A stretch of DNA of 64,000 bases from Gymnorhina tibicen (GCA_013399875.1 VXAZ01018984.1:6864264-6928263), one strand, 5' to 3'; shown: positions 33,961 through 49,300, counted from the stretch's first letter. Program-made: numbers and translations. Notes: a model not told the origin generated them from the sequence alone.

Positions 33961-36900
33961 GCCTTTGAAACTGGGAAGAGATGAGTCCAGTATTGAAGGA
34001 TAGGGAGCCGAAGAGAATTCTCAGCAGAGCTCCCTTGACACCTCCACTGTGCTCCCAACTCATTTTCTGTGCCTGTGGGCTCTGCCCAGTCATATTCTGC
34101 CTGCAAACTTGCTGGGTTGGGCAGAAATTGTAAACTCACAGGAACTGGGATCATCCCCATGTGTACACACAGTCTCTTATATTTGCCCATCCTACTTTAT
34201 GGAGCAGGTGTGCCAGAGAAAGGAGGTGGTCGACAGGCAGTTCCTGTGATATCCAGTGATGGCAGATGGGAAGTAGAAGCGTGGGAGGGTGGAGAGGCCA
34301 CCAGGAATGTAACATGTTTCTGGAAGAACTGGAAGAGGTGGTAAAACCTGATGTGCTCTGCTTGCATACTGGGATCTCTTCCCTGCAGAAGGGCAGAGGT
34401 CAGGGGAACATGGATGTTACCATTGGTGGTGACAGGTTAGAGGGTTATCTGAACTAGTGTAGCTGATCTAATATCTGTATTTTATTACACTTGATTTTTA
34501 AATAAAGGAGGGGCCTTTATGCAATGAGTAATACTTAAGTGGAACAATCTTTCTATCCATTGTTGGTAAAAGAAAGTACTTCCTCAGAAAGAGAAGGTAA
34601 GTTACTTTAATTGAATGTCTTCTATGCCCTGGAAGATGATAGTCACATCTTTTATCTTGGGAGATGCCCTTAGCATGGGCAGTATTTTTGCAGCTGTGAT
34701 ATAGATCTTCCTGGGTTACCATATGCAAGTAATACATACAGTAGGAAAACTGAGATTTTTAATGACTTTTCTGAGGGAGACAGTTAATGGACAGGTGATT
34801 CACTGAACTTGAAATTTATGACTAGTGAATAGAAATCAGTATCTTGGGTTTATCATCCTGTAGTTCAGATGATTCATAGGTAGTTTCCACTCACTTGTTT
34901 TTTATGAAAATAAAAATGGAAAATTGCCCTGGCTTTGTTCTTAGTGACTAATTTTGCCTTTGTCCTTTCTTATGCACATATTTTCCTGCTGTGTGGGTCT
35001 CTCAAACAGCGTGTCCATGAATGATTTTGTAGTGCGAGTTCTGGAATGCTTTCCTATAAGCTGCCTATTTGTATTCTTTTGCTTATGTGAGAATAAACTC
35101 AGAATAAATACAGTATTTTTTTCCCCAGGCTACAGCAATTCAGGGTAGGATGCTTCTTCCAGGCCTTTGATCCCTTAGATTGATAAAAAGAAGGTAATGG
35201 GGTGAGAAATGGAAATGCTCTTGGGTCACTTGTTAGGTCATTTATATTTGCAGTCCTTCTTGTCTTGCCAGTGTGTTCCTGGAGGCAATACTAGATGAAC
35301 CCTGGATTAAGGACTTGGCAGGGGCTGGAAAACTAGCTCTGGATCCTGAAGCTTGCCATTTAGAACAGGAGATGTTTCTGATTTAAAGTCAAGTGCGTGC
35401 TAGTCCATGAAAGACTCAGGAGCGCATTTTGTGATTTGATACATGGAAATTAGGTTTGGGAGTGTTTATCTAGGTTCATTCACCTTTTAATGAAGGAGTA
35501 GGCAACAGTATATCATTCAGGAAAGGAATGAGATGCTAAACCAAATTTTGTTGCCTCTGAGATAATTTTCTGTATTCATAGCATTCATTCAGTACAACTA
35601 ATAAATTCATTGAGATAACACAGACTTAGTATCTATCTTGTAAAATTTTCATAACATGCTGCATAGATGTTTTCATGAGCAAACTGCATACAACCCCCCA
35701 AACAATGCAAACTTTTCCAAAATTATTACACTTAAAATGTGTATTTTGTACTTGATTCAGTAACAAAGATTTTGTGATTTTGTTCTATGAGAGGCTTTTT
35801 TGACTTTGAAGAATATTAGTGTTGGATAAATGTGTAAGATTTATATTGCATCAACAGTCTGGATAGCTGTTATGATTTGGAGCTGATTGGCAATCAGAAG
35901 AACATTGGTACTTAAGCAGTCGTTAGCAACAGGTGGAGCAATTCATTGCACAGCATAAAATGCCTTGTTTGATACCAAAGAACACCTGAGGAGAGGAGTT
36001 AAGGTGTTTCGCTTCAAGGTCTTGAACGTCTGCAACAGGATGGTGGGTTTTAATAAATTGAAAACTAATGGAAGTTTGTTCACTATAGTCTATTTCTGTT
36101 ACTTAGACAGATATCTTGGATAAAAAGAAGAGCTTCAGTTTTTATTACTCAATTGTTTTTTATTCATATGTATGTTTTAAGTTACTCCCACACACCCACC
36201 CTGTTATGTCTGATGCTGTGAACAGGCAGCACTGTAGCAGAACTCATGTCTCCTAAAAGTGACTCCTACAAGACTCTTCACTGAATAACTTTTTTTTTTT
36301 AGTAAATCAAAGGAAATGAGGTTAGTTTTGACTGCTCCAAAAATCAGAAGTCTCCTGTCATCTTTTTTTGGCATCTTGTATTTGATAAAAGTAACACCCA
36401 ACAGTTTTGACTTAGTCATTCTGACCAAAATTATCAGATTGTAAGTGTTGGGAGTATATTTTGAAGAAACTATCCCAAAATAAGCATTGTGAAACTTGTG
36501 TTATGTGAACCAACATGAGTAAATAGTGAGAGGGAACACTTAGCTAAATGAAATTGTCTTTATAAATCTGTAGACTTGGCAGACAGCCTGGAAGACTTCT
36601 GTCTCTCTAAATTTGCCAGCTTTTGAAATCTCTCTCCTTACTGGAGTGGAGGAAGTGCAGTAGGCAACATAAGAGCCTGATCCAGAGAGAAGCAAGGAGG
36701 ATAAAGGGTAGAACTTACTGGAGACTGGGCTATGTTCCCATTAGAAAATGGGTGGGGTTATGAAGTGCTGATAACAAAGGAAGGGTTAAATGTAAGAAAA
36801 TTGTGATTAAGTATGGGGTGGAGTTCACTGCAGGTACTGTGGAAAAGGAAGAAATGAAGCGTTGGGAAAGAAGAAAGTTTAGGAGAAATTTGTGGCTAGG

Positions 36901-39900
36901 AGCTCGGAAAGTTAAGAGGATGGGAAGTAGTTCAGTTAAAGAAGCTGGAAAGATGGGAGAGCCTATGTATATTTTTATAAATCAGGCAGGAATCGAGGGA
37001 GAAGCTGGGAACTAAAGAGGTCAAGAGCTTACAGAACTGGTTGCCAAGAGAAATTTGTAATCCTTCTGTTACCTGAAACATTGAAATTCAGGGGTTAGTT
37101 TTATCTTCTGTGAATATTCCCTATAGGGGACATTGTTCAGAAGAAAATACAGCAGCCTGTAAAATATGCATTGTTGGCACAAACCTGTCAGGCATTTCAA
37201 CTGGAAGAGGGAAGTAATGCAGTTTTCCTGCTGAAAGTGTGGCAGTGTGCACAATAGTATAAGTATTTTCATTAGTCAAATTTCAGCCGAGCTTTTCCTC
37301 CAGATGAGAATAAAAAATTGTCATTTTTGTCTTTGTTCTTTTAGGACATATGTGACATGGTGAAAGCAATTTGATCTTGTTAGCAAATCTGTATCTTTTT
37401 CTTTTGAAACACTTTGCCTTCTCTCAGCTTGTAGAAAAAAGAAAAAAAAGGAGAAGGTATTTTTTTTTTCATCTTTATGAGTAAAAATTTATGCCTGTAA
37501 CTTCTGTTCATGTTGGCTCTGGTTAAAGTTAAATCACAAAGTTTTTCTGAGGTGCCTAATTAATATGCCTTGTTCACACCTACAGTATTATACTAATCAT
37601 CACAGACAGAGTCGGGACAATTTCTTTACCTGTGTCTGAGAGAAGGTAACTTTTGGGAAACTTTTGCTTTCCTCATAGCTCAGCATATCTTTTGTATTCC
37701 CCATTCCTATGCTAGAGGAAGTGTGTGCAATCATTAAAGATTATGCAGAAAGAAGAATTAATAAAGGAAAATAAGACAGTCATGATGGGGCTTCAGATGT
37801 TGCTTGCTCCCAGGCACATGTTAAGGATGTGTGTTGGATGTTATAAAATGCCTAACTAGAGTTAGTTAATTCTCAGTCAACTACCAAGTTATGCATAGGT
37901 TAACTTGTTTTTACACTGAATCACTTCTAAAGTTTACCGTTAAAAGAAGAGGTTAAAAAAAAGTGGATTATTTTCTGTGATCTGATCACAGTGGGAAAAT
38001 TTCTACATGTTTTAAGCAAACACAAATCATCATCAGTGACAGAACTATCTCTACATACAAGCTGTCAAGCTATTTATACTGCTTGCCAGGTTTCTAAGAG
38101 CAGAGGGAATGCAGAAATAAAGTTAATTCCGCAAAACAGTAGTTTAGTAAGAAGATCTGACCAGATTTAATAACAGAATATAATAAATAATAACAGGAAA
38201 GCAAAATGTCATCCTTACTTTACTGTGCCTAGACACAAAATCAAGAGTAAAATATTCCATTGAGAAGCAACCAACAAAGCTTATTTGTGCAAATGAAATT
38301 GTCAGAACAGACAGATTTAGAATGGGGATTTGTGGATGTCAAATTCTTCACTACCAGTATTAGGCACTGATAAGATGAGACATTGAATCTCAGCATGTTG
38401 GTGTCTTTGTGAGGTTTTTATTTCAAAGATATACAGATACATGAATAAAAATCTTGAACCTAAGTGAAAGGAATAGTCAACCCCTCAGCCATGGTTCATG
38501 AATCACAGTAGTTTGTTTTAATAACTTCAGTTGGGAAAGTGGATGCGAAACTATTCTATCTGGATGCTTCAAGTGGACTCAGCTGTCTACTGGAAGGACC
38601 TACAGGTGGAAGAGAATAGAACTGAATCAGGGATGCTATGCTGACTAACACAAGAAAGAAAGGCACTATGAATGCATGGTTTTGCTCTCGGATAGCATTC
38701 ACCCTACTATATGGTCTGCATAACAAAAGCGATTGTGGCATTATTAAATGGTATGAAGTGATACACTGATTTCTTGAGGCATATTTATTGCTGCTCAGTA
38801 GGAGGCCTGTAAGGTCTATTAACCAAAGGAGTTCAAAGATATCTCTTGTTGTTCAATATTTATTTTTTAAAAAATTCCATGCAGCAGGGTGTCTGTTAAA
38901 AAGGTTTTAGGATGCTTTTGTTGTCTCTCTAATGTGCATTTCAGTTTGTTTAATGGAGCTCTCCATTTTGGAGCTAGCACATAAAACTGCCAAAACGAAA
39001 TTTTTTGTGAGCCTGGTTGTTGTTGTAAAGAATGAAAAGTCAGTGTTCCTAATTGTAAATAAAAACTTTTTCATGATCAGATACTTTAATCATCGTTGCG
39101 TGTTTTAATAGGTGTTGAACAAACTTACCACTGGTTTTTCTGCCTCTGTGTTCTGATGGCAAACAGTATCTATTTACCAAAACTAGAGCAAACTGTACAG
39201 AATCTGTCAAGGGCTTTGTTTAAGCTTAGAATTGTTTGGCAAATAAAAGAAATTTCAGTTTTCATTCATTCTGCATATTTCAAAGGTAGAGAGAGAACAT
39301 TTTTGCATAAATGTTTTACAAGCTATTTTTATATTCAAGGTGAACAGAAAGGTTTAGCAGATCCTAACACAAATTAGGATTTCATTTAAGACCTGAGTTC
39401 CATTTTGATATGCTGTTGCTACATACAAGGTTTGCACACTAGCATTACAAAAGCTAATAGGTATTTATAGTGAATAGCCATACTTCAAATTTCAAACAAT
39501 ACGTATACATCTATGAATATTGCCTGAGATACCTTCTATTTTAGCTGTTTTTCGTAGGCAAACTGTTGGCAATTATTTTTGCTAACACTATTTCTAGAGC
39601 AAAACCAGGCTATTTTTTTGTTTCCTGTACTTGTGTTTTACTAAAGTGCTGGTGGTAAGGTGGCAGTGCTGTGTCCAAGGTCTGTGTCCTCTGTGTGGTG
39701 AAGTAAAAGATGTTGGGATTGCAGAGTAGAGGAGAGCAGAGCAGTTGCTTGTGTGTGTGTGGAAGAGGTGATGTCAAACAGCTGCCTGGCCTGTATGTAT
39801 CCATGGGTTTCAACAGGAGAAAAAAAAAGCTTGATCGATTTATAGAACTGGAAAGGATTCTCTGGCTAGACCTTTTGTATACAGCTTGTCATAAAAGTTT

Positions 39901-42821
39901 ACCAGTTACCTCTGTCAAAGGACAGTGAGTTCTGTTGGAGTAACAATATGAAAAATATGAACAGAAGGAACAAACGTGCCTTCACTTGCTGGGTTATTCT
40001 GAAGGTGTGAGATTTTAAAAAAACCAACAAAACCAAAAGACTGTGAAAAAAACATGCTTGATTCCTAAATTAACGATAGCTTTGTTTTTACTTCTGGCCA
40101 TTATGTGTCAATTTGTCTTCTGTACCTAGACTTAAGTCCATCCTTTAGTATGTGGCATTTTTCTGTCCATTAAAGCTACTTGTAAATGATAAAGCTACCT
40201 CCTTGGTATTTTCTTCTTTTGATTTGAACAGATTACATATCTTTGGAAAATATTTTGAGTCTTTTTATTGGTTTTATGATTTTTACTTTGCTGCATGAAT
40301 TTTTATTAGGGAGGGTAGCTTAAGCAAAAGGAAAAAAAAAGAACCTGTTTGATTCTAACAACATAAATGAAATATTTGTGAAAATAAGCAGTACAGAAAG
40401 ACAAAAGCCACTATCTAGTTCCTGTCCTACTCTATATGTATAATCGATAGCTACAGTAGCAATGAATATCTTAATTTTGCACCTCCCAAGAATATAAATT
40501 CTTTGCTGCAAGGTATATTGACTTCACCTGGATGTTGCTCATGCAAATGGTGTGAATATCTAGTCTCTCATAAAGCATTTTGCTCAGTGAAGAGAGTAGC
40601 TCTTTGCAAATTTGTGCAGAATTGATAATTTTCCGCTGCTGTTTTCTGTGAAGCTGATGCAACTATTTATGCATTAAAGAAAATAAAGTGTAGGCAGCAA
40701 CACACATTTTGTGTTATCAGTTATATTCACTGAGGCAGGAGTCCTGTTGTAGTTCAGTGGGATGACATATGAAATTATTCCAGTGTGTTATGGGAAATAA
40801 TTGACTTTGGATTTCCTTTGTTGCTGTTGTTCATAATTGTTTTTATTTGTCTGAGGGCTACATGGGCTATATTTTATGGAAGGGCTGCTTATCATAACTG
40901 CTTGTCTGTCAGCCTTTAGGTGAGTATTCTTCGTCTGTCATCTGCTTGCACTGAATTCCACAGATGCTGTGAAGGGATACTTGTTTTTGTCAAAAGATGT
41001 ACCATAGCATGGTGCAGGAAGATGTGAGCAGTACGAGTAATACATTTCATTCGTCTAATTGAAACAGGAAAAAAATGAACAAGTTTTTGTCACAGAAATC
41101 CCTTTCAGGGCCAGTTCCTTAGGTAATAAGTAATTACCGTGGAAGAAGTGTTTGTGTCTAGGGAATACGTCTGGTTTTTCTAGCTTTAAAACTGGTCTGG
41201 TAAAAGATACTGGTTTTTCTGGTAAACCTTGGTTTTCCTAGATTTTTAGTCAGTCATGCTTGCAACAATTCTGCTAATGTAGTTCTTCAGCAGCCCATCT
41301 CCTTGATTTTATGTGCTTTCAACCAACACAAGCAGAATGTAATCTATCTATCTTTCACACACTGAAAAATCTGGAAAATAAGTAATATATCAGAAAAATT
41401 AAAAATATGTATGTGGTTTATCAACTTTTTTTCATATAGCTGCTTTTTACAAAGGTGATGCTATTGCTTATCTCCCACTGCAGCTATTCACTGCAAACTC
41501 CTATTTCTTTGTAGTTATTTTCTGGATTTGAAAAAATAAAGGATGGTGCCTTTCTTAATTTGGCAGCTTTCATCATTTACATTTGCAGGTGAAAGCTGCC
41601 AAGCCCTGTTAGGGGGCTGAGCTCACAAAGGGGGATACTTGTGTCATTTCCACCCGCTTGTCATGTTATTTTCTCTACGCTTGTTAACTCGAACTGTCAA
41701 CCTGTAAAGTGCTCTTATAACATTTGCACATGAGGTGCTGCAGGAGGTGGCATAAGCTAATAGAAGGAGTTCATAGTAACAGAAAATCTCATTTGTACGT
41801 AGTGGAAGTGATGAGCTCAGGGACTTGCACTTTGATTGCATTGTAATTAACAATGCTTTGTGTATCTTAGTGTGGTAGCTGCAGAGACTGCTGCTGTCTC
41901 CCTGGTCCTGTCTGACAGGGTTGTTTCTCCTAAGAGATGTGGACAGGAGAGAACAATTGAGAGGTACGTGATATAGCTGGACTGATTGCAAGTTCCTTTG
42001 CTAATCACAGGCACATCACTCATGATTGAGAATTGAAAGCCAGTGTTCAGCCTTATGTTGCAGTTGTGGATGTGATGGCTGCAGAACTGTGTTTTGAAAG
42101 CACTTCTTTTGTTTATCGGCAGTAGAAAAGTTATGTAGATATCCACAGGAATAAACAGAAAGCAAAGTAAACAAAGAAAGAAAGTTACATCATACAGCCA
42201 TATAAAAGGATGGCAAGATAAACTCCTGATGCTGAAGCTGCTGGAGATGAAGCTTTCTGGACCTGATGTTGTTGAAAACCTCTGGGCAGTTTGGTTTCCT
42301 TGTGCTGTTTCTGATTACCTCTTTAGAGAGCAAAGACATTATCAACTGAATTTCCTGTTGTGCTGGGTTGCCATTTCTTCCCTTCCCTTAGAAAAGAAGG
42401 CTTGTGAAGGGCATGAGTAGAGCTGTCCCTATTTAGTAGCTGCAGTAATCTGGAACTTGCTTTGGTTTGCCCTGGTGGCAGATTAGCTTAGTTCTCTCTT
42501 TGCGAGTCCAGAGGGGTCCCCCCTTTTAAGATGATAAAAGCCTGTGTCAGTGCTCCAGCCCGTTTAAGGGAGAGCGTATTTGCTGTCTCTTCAAGTCTGT
42601 GTTGGTCTCACGTATTTTCCTTCTGACTTGTACTATCATGAACCCTAGTGGTTCCTCCACGCTAAAGGACTGCTTTTAACTTTTTGCAGGGCTTCAGACA
42701 TTCAGTATTTCCCCTGTCTGCTTTTCACTTGTCTTTTCTAAAGGCTTGGTGAATCTGGCCTTAACTGAGTGTTTCAAGGAATGGGCATGAACAGCTTTAT
42801 TCCTAGTGGGCCATCTCGCAG

Positions 42822-43367
42822 TTAGCAAACAAAGTTGATTATATTTTGCCTAACTGCCCAACATTTCTCATTTATATACTGAAGATTACATCTCTGTTTT
42901 CTTACAGAGCAAGTCTTTGAGCCTAGAGCTAAAGGAAGAGAAACTTCAGCTAGCTCTTGAGAATGTTTTGTATTAACTCTACTGTCATGAATAGATTTCT
43001 TATCTGTTGTCTCATTTCTACTGCATATCTCATCTCCCAACACTGCACATTTGTCACCTGTAATATTGTATAGCAAGTACCTGTAGGACCTATTTGTAAA
43101 ACTTAACTTTAACGGATTATTAATATCCTGGGTGTATTTCGTAGTCAGTGGAGAAAAAGGCTCCTCTAGGAGATAACTAACAGTGGCTAATTTCAACCTC
43201 CTTCTAAACCATGTGTAGGTTTTCTCACTGTTCTCCCTTGCTGACTGTTGAGAGGACCTCCAGAGATTAACCTCACTGGGCTGGTTCACTACTAAAGTGT
43301 TCGACTCAGTTTTGCTGATTTTTTTTCTCTGTGCTGACAAATCCCATGCTGTGTGGATCCAGCCCAA
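42822..43367 (-). other. 181-codon ATG-less open frame, possible decayed Env-like fragment
   Basis: Apart from CCSER1 and the G+C-rich ERV-side frame, this is the longest open stretch in the window. It begins at TTG just after a stop and contains no ATG at all, so it cannot be a conventional stand-alone gene. Residues 105-115 read DKCAVLGDEIC: a Cys, six residues, then Ile-Cys, with several possible N-glycosylation sites nearby (N101, N118). Retroviral transmembrane Env subunits of the gamma type carry Cys-X6-Cys-Cys at an equivalent place, so this could be a decayed copy with one Cys lost. There is no furin site, no hydrophobic membrane anchor and no adjoining pol or LTR. Chance remains quite possible. 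Confidence 0.2.
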
Positions 43368-46300
43368 TGGTTACCCATTTCAGCTGATAGATTTGTCCCT
43401 TTGCCTCTCTGTCATGTTGGATTAGCTAGATTCTTAAATATCTGCAGGGAGTTTTGATTATGTTTTTAACTTTATTTGATCTGAGCTAGTTGATACTGTT
43501 TGAGGTTCCACTTGAGATTCTGTACATGGTAGTTCCCATTTCATTAAGTGGGAATTGGTTTAATGTAGCTAAATAAATACTCTGTCAGATTTTACAGTGG
43601 TCTTTTTCTTACACATACTGACTGATATTGCTATGTGTAATAGATGTGAGCCAGCATTTTTTTATGCTGCCCTGCTTTGGATTTGTGTTTTCTTTGGAAA
43701 TGTGTTCAGAGTGTGGCGTTTTTTTTTTTTGTTGCTGTGTTTGTGTTTTTTTTAATTTGTCAGGAGATTTTGCATCCTACAAATGTTTTAGCATTAATGT
43801 TAAATGTTTTAAGAAAAATAAATCCAGAAATCCTGGCTGGAAGGGTATCAGAGGGCATCACAAACAGTTGCAGCAAGTCAGTGAAAAAAATTCATTTGAG
43901 GTTTTCTTTTGATTTGCTGCCCTTGGAGGCCTTTTGGTAAAGGGATGGACTCAGGGAGAGGAGATGGAAGACAAATTTACCAAGGAGTAAATGTCATCCA
44001 GAAATTCTTGTGTCCAGCAGTAGGGTGTTATTCATCATTAACAGACATGGTAGAAACATTATTTGGGTTAACTTTCAGCACAAATACTATAAACTGTGAA
44101 ACAAACCACCAAATTACAGCAGTTTTTTTCAGGATAGCTTTCCTCCCTTAACTCAGCGTTCCTTGAAGTCAGGAAACCATATTCATACCCGAAAGTGCAT
44201 TTGAATTTAGCAATCTAAACTCTGTGGTTACTACACATTTACATACTGTTCATCCTGGCCTCGCTCATGTCAGTCAGTCTCAATCAGAGATAAATATTTT
44301 GTTGTAGCCTTGCAAGATGAAACTGGGACTGGCTTCTACAACTGTTGCTCTGAAATTCATAGCTTTGATTAGCATTTTTTTAATAACACTTCAAACTGCA
44401 TGTCAAGGAGATTTAGTTCTTGGTGTTATCTGAAATAAGATTCTTATTACCTTGGGAAAAAATATATCCTCCCTCTTTAATTTCCTAGAGCATCAGTGTA
44501 TACAGAGCACATGACATTTTGTCTTATGATTATATTTTTTATTAGACTAGAAGGAATGTATTGGGGAACTTCTAATAAAAATCACTTGAAATTTTGCGTG
44601 AGGAAAGATATGGTGTAAATGGTTGGATATAGCCAAGATCATAGCATTATTCTTCATGACATTAAAATATAAACTGCATTGTCAGAAACTGGAAAATACC
44701 TGCAGTTTAGATTGCTTACTTTAAGCTCCATTTAATCCTCTTTCTCAGTATGGCATTTTCATTTAAAGTCTGGAAAAAAAAATAGTACAAATTTAGTCAA
44801 AGGCTTGTTTGTAATGAGGTTATATTTTTATGAATTCTTACATGAATTGAAGTGATACTGTACCCTCTTATTTTATGATCCTGGAATTGAAGACCTGAGA
44901 AATGAGTGAAAGAGCACACTAGATTTTGTGGTGAGCAAATAAACCTTTAATATCATCAACATAGAAATGTCAATCACCAAGCAAGTAGACTACTTTTTGC
45001 CTGAGAAAATAAAAAAAATGCTTTCAAAACAGTACTGCAAATCCCTTTTTTCTTAATCCACTCTCTAGGAAAACATGGTCAGAAAAAGCAAAAAGTAACA
45101 TTGCTCTCAAAAATGCCTGTGGTAGTACAAGAATTTTCTCTTCTCATTTTTGCAGAAAGACTGACAAGCACTTGTTACAGTAAATGCTCCTACTGCTGGA
45201 AAAAAAAAGAGATGAAAAATGCTTGCTGTGTCAGTGGCCCCTCATAGAGGGTTGAAAAAGTGTGCAACAGGAAGAGGAAGGAGATGATTGAGGTTGTAAA
45301 CAGATATTAAAATACCCTTTCAAGGCTGAGCAAATTTTTATCTCAGTTTAGCCAGTAAGTTGAAGACAGAGGGGGAGGTAGAAACAAAGAATATGTAAAT
45401 AACAGATAAAGTGATAACAGGTTAAGATTTCAAGAGCAGATATTACTCTTTCATTACCTGCTTCCCTCTGTTGATTGATGTATTTTGGTAGTTTGGTGTT
45501 CTGCTCTCTTTTGGATTTATTTCTAAGTGCATGCATATTATATAGCACTTCATCATCTCCATCCGTGCTCCTGCTTACTGATTCCAGGGTGAAATCTGTT
45601 TTAGGCTTGATACACTACATTTCACCCATTACATTCCTAAGAAAGACAAATGGTTGTAGGCCTTTGCAAGTTGACAACTCATAAATAGGACCTTTAGGAA
45701 TTAGAGGCTTCTTCCTTCTGTCCTTCCTTGCAATGATATAAGCACTGTGTAAGAAGAGTAGAATAAGGATCAACAGTGCATTTTAATGACAAATAATGAA
45801 AAATAAATGTACATTGATGGTCATTGTGCATAGCTGGCTACCCCAGTAATACTTAGAGCATGCAGTCACAGTTCCCTGTTGCATACAGACATTTGGCTCC
45901 TTAACACAGATACATAGATTATGAATAGGAAGCTTAACACTGTGATAGAAAGTTATAGCCAGGTCATTAAATTGTCCAGTTTCTTTTTGGAAAATCCTGC
46001 AATCACTGTGCCCTTGAATTCTTCTTATCCACAGTTTTCTTGCTTGGAACATTCCATCATGGTTATTAATGGAATGTCATCAGTCATGTTTATTTTCCAT
46101 TTTAATTTTTTTGTGTCCAGGATTGATGGAGAGCTCCATGTATCGGATCTGTTTAACTTGAATACTCTTTATAGACACATATTACGATTATGTCTGTACA
46201 AAGCTTGGAATGCTGTACAAACTTTAAAATATTTGTGATAATTTCATCCTTTGGGTAGTCCAGGTTTGTTTACCATAATAGTGAGTATTTCCTGCTAGTT

Positions 46301-49300
46301 ATACTTTCTATGCATAAGGTGGAATATAGCATGAATGTCTCTTGTTTTTCTGAGATACCACAGTGAAGGGATATAAAAAGGATAGTAAAACCTGGACAGA
46401 TTTTTTTGAGTTTGTCTTTCTTGGAGAAGGACTTTGATTTGCAGCGCCTGGAACCGTAGGCTGTAGAAAGATGAGGAGCTGGTAACTGTGGGGCTCTGTC
46501 ACAGGCTTGCTGCATAGCTTGAGCTAAGTTGCCTTATTTTTTCCCCATCTGGAAAAAAAATGGTATGGTCATCTTGCTGGCTGTGAAAATGCTGATGTAA
46601 TGAGGGGTTATCTTCCCTAGAAGCATAAGGTGATAAAAGATATTTTACTGAAGGGTTTTTCTATCTCCTAATCTGTGCTTTTCAGTTTAATGGTTGAATG
46701 TATGGCAGAACTAAAGGCCTGTATGAGCCCTGGATTTTGCTGTAATGAACAGTGTCAGAAGCAGCTGTGCATATGTGCATGACAAAGGAAAGATAAACAA
46801 AGATTTATGCTTGTAATTTTGAGGTAGCTACTTAATGTTGTATTCTCCAGTTCATTATTGCTATAGTTCTTCTGGTGGTTTTGAGCCTAGAAATATACTT
46901 CAAAATGTTGACCTAACTAATAAGTCACTATTATTTTGTTCAGAATTCATTTTCCATTCATTAAAATGTTGTAGCTAATTTATAGGTATCAATCTGTTTT
47001 ATGAGGCTATTGCCATTTCAGCCTTGTGACATTTGTCAAGAGGAAAGTAATTTTTTTTTCCTGTTAGCATTACAAGCAGTAAACAAAAATCACCCTTTTA
47101 CGTCAGTAAAACATTTATTTCAAGAATTACTATTCAGAGAAGGAGATCTTTGATGACTTGCTTAAGGAAAATCTTAGATTTCCTTAATCTGCAAGGAAAG
47201 TTATCTTTGTGTCCTTCCTATTGCATTTAAAGATCAACCAGCTGTCTCCCCAGCCAACCCTGTTCTCCTAGTTTTTACTGTAGTGCAAACCTCCATTAAC
47301 TTCCCTGGCTTTATTGTGTTTATATTACTAGAGGAAAAAAATTAGGTTTGTGGTGCATTGACTGGCCAAGCGCATCCAATCTTAGGTTGAAAATGAAAAC
47401 TCTGACTCCAGTTAGCCTGCAGGCATGGCTGAGCTGTTGAGATGAAGCTAAGCTATTTATCTGGAGCAGAAAATTACATGTATGTAGAGTAAATTTGATA
47501 AGAGAGACCTGTAAGGGAAATATAGCAAAGCATTGTGAAGATGAACTAGTAATCTATTTGTTTGGCAATTAGAGGCTTTCATGCTTATGACAGGGGTACC
47601 TTTTGTGAGGGCACCAGTGTTTTGGGTTTTAGAACTGTCTCCTATTAGGTTCTGCATTTCTTGTTCTCTGTATAAATAAAATGTTAAAATTTGCCATTAA
47701 TTCTGCATGTGCTATATAGAAGCACACAGTGGTCACCTTAGACTACACAATAATTTGGGTGCAAAAAACCTCAGCATGAGAATGAATATTCTGTTTTGAA
47801 AAGAAAAACTGGGCCTTGCTAGAATGCTGCCTCCTGAGAAACAATTTGAAGGAGGCATCTGAAGCCTATTGTGTTTTAAATTGAAGATGTGTTTTGACTG
47901 CAGTTCGCTGGGACACCAGGAACTGTGATGTTCAGTGGAATCATTGGGAATATTCAGTCAAAGTTGGTTAAAGTATGAGTTTTGCTTTTCTGGAAACCTT
48001 GGACTGTTGCTTTGTCTACATGTCAAGCAGGAGTAGGAAAGCAGCTATCCATGGTAGAGGACTAAAATTACATTGCTTTATTAATATAACTAAAAAACAA
48101 GTAGCCCCTCACCCCACTCTCACTTTTGAACTTTTCAGTAGCCTGTGTGAAAAATACTGAGTTTGGGCTGAATTGATTCTGTAGTCTACAAGTGGAAGAG
48201 TGATTTTGTCTGGGCTACTGGATGAAACCTTTTCCCCTTTTGAATTGAGATCAGTAGTGATACTGTTGCAAGCAGTACTTCAGTGGCTAGTAGAGGTGGT
48301 GGGTTTTACTTTTTCTGTTTGAAATACTACATTCCATTTGTTTATCTTTTGGTAATTTTACCTGGGGACATGAAATAATGGCATCTAAATTGTACTATAA
48401 GGACAGATAGGCAGAATGGAGCATTTAAATTTCTCATTGCTGTCTGCAGATCCACATGGGTTGGTTTTCTTGACTTTTATGTATTTATTTATAGAAGGAA
48501 AGTGAATAAAATGTTAAAACAGAGGAAAAAAAAATCCCTTGAAGTTTTCCACGGAGGAATGGGGAATAATCTGTTGTTAATTCTGTGCATTCACTGAGAT
48601 GTCCAACAACTGTTGTGTGTTCGTATGTTGTTTTTATCAATCTGGTTGCCCATACTAATGCATTTTAGGTGTGTGAGTGTCTGTGCAAGAGCTGCAACAG
48701 GGAGTGATTTAAAGGTTTACTTAATGCTGTAATACAACCCTTGATCAAGTTAACAAAATTCTATATCACCAGGGGAGCAATCTTCCCTGGCTGGGCTCTG
48801 CTGTCATCTTACAGATCGGAACAGCCTGCAGAACTGCGGATGAGAAACCCGAATTTGGATTTGCAGTACTGAGAGTGCATTATGCAGTGAGGCAGCTGGT
48901 CTCTCACTCACCAGTACGATAATAAAATACACTTTTATAGATTAGGAGATAGTGATGCTGAGCTCCATCTAGGCTGTCACAGGTAAATAAACTGCTGCAA
49001 AAATATTGCTGCCTCAGGCTCAAAGCATGAAATAGTGTTTTTTGGAACACATTTTTTCAGTTATATTAAACTTGGCCCAGCAGAAAAAACCACATTGCTG
49101 GTGGGTAGTCTGAGCCATTGGAGGTTGTATGTCCTGTGTTTATATTCAGGAGAAGAGTCTGAAAAGCCAGGCCCAACTCTGTCCTTATTGCATCAGGGGA
49201 AGAGAGCAGTGGTGCTAAGCTCCTCTTCTGGTACGTCCTCCCACACCCCAACTACGGTGTCCTTTTGTATTAAAATATATATATTGAGTTTTTAGATATT

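Noticed and set aside
36803..37015. Purine-rich 70-codon plus-strand frame
   Set aside because: Low-complexity Lys/Glu/Gly/Arg content from an A/G-rich tract, with no other evidence.
41644..42146. Overlapping minus-strand open frames of 115 and 99 codons
   Set aside because: No domain. The two frames overlap each other, and the residue content (Ser, Leu, Tyr, Cys) looks compositional.
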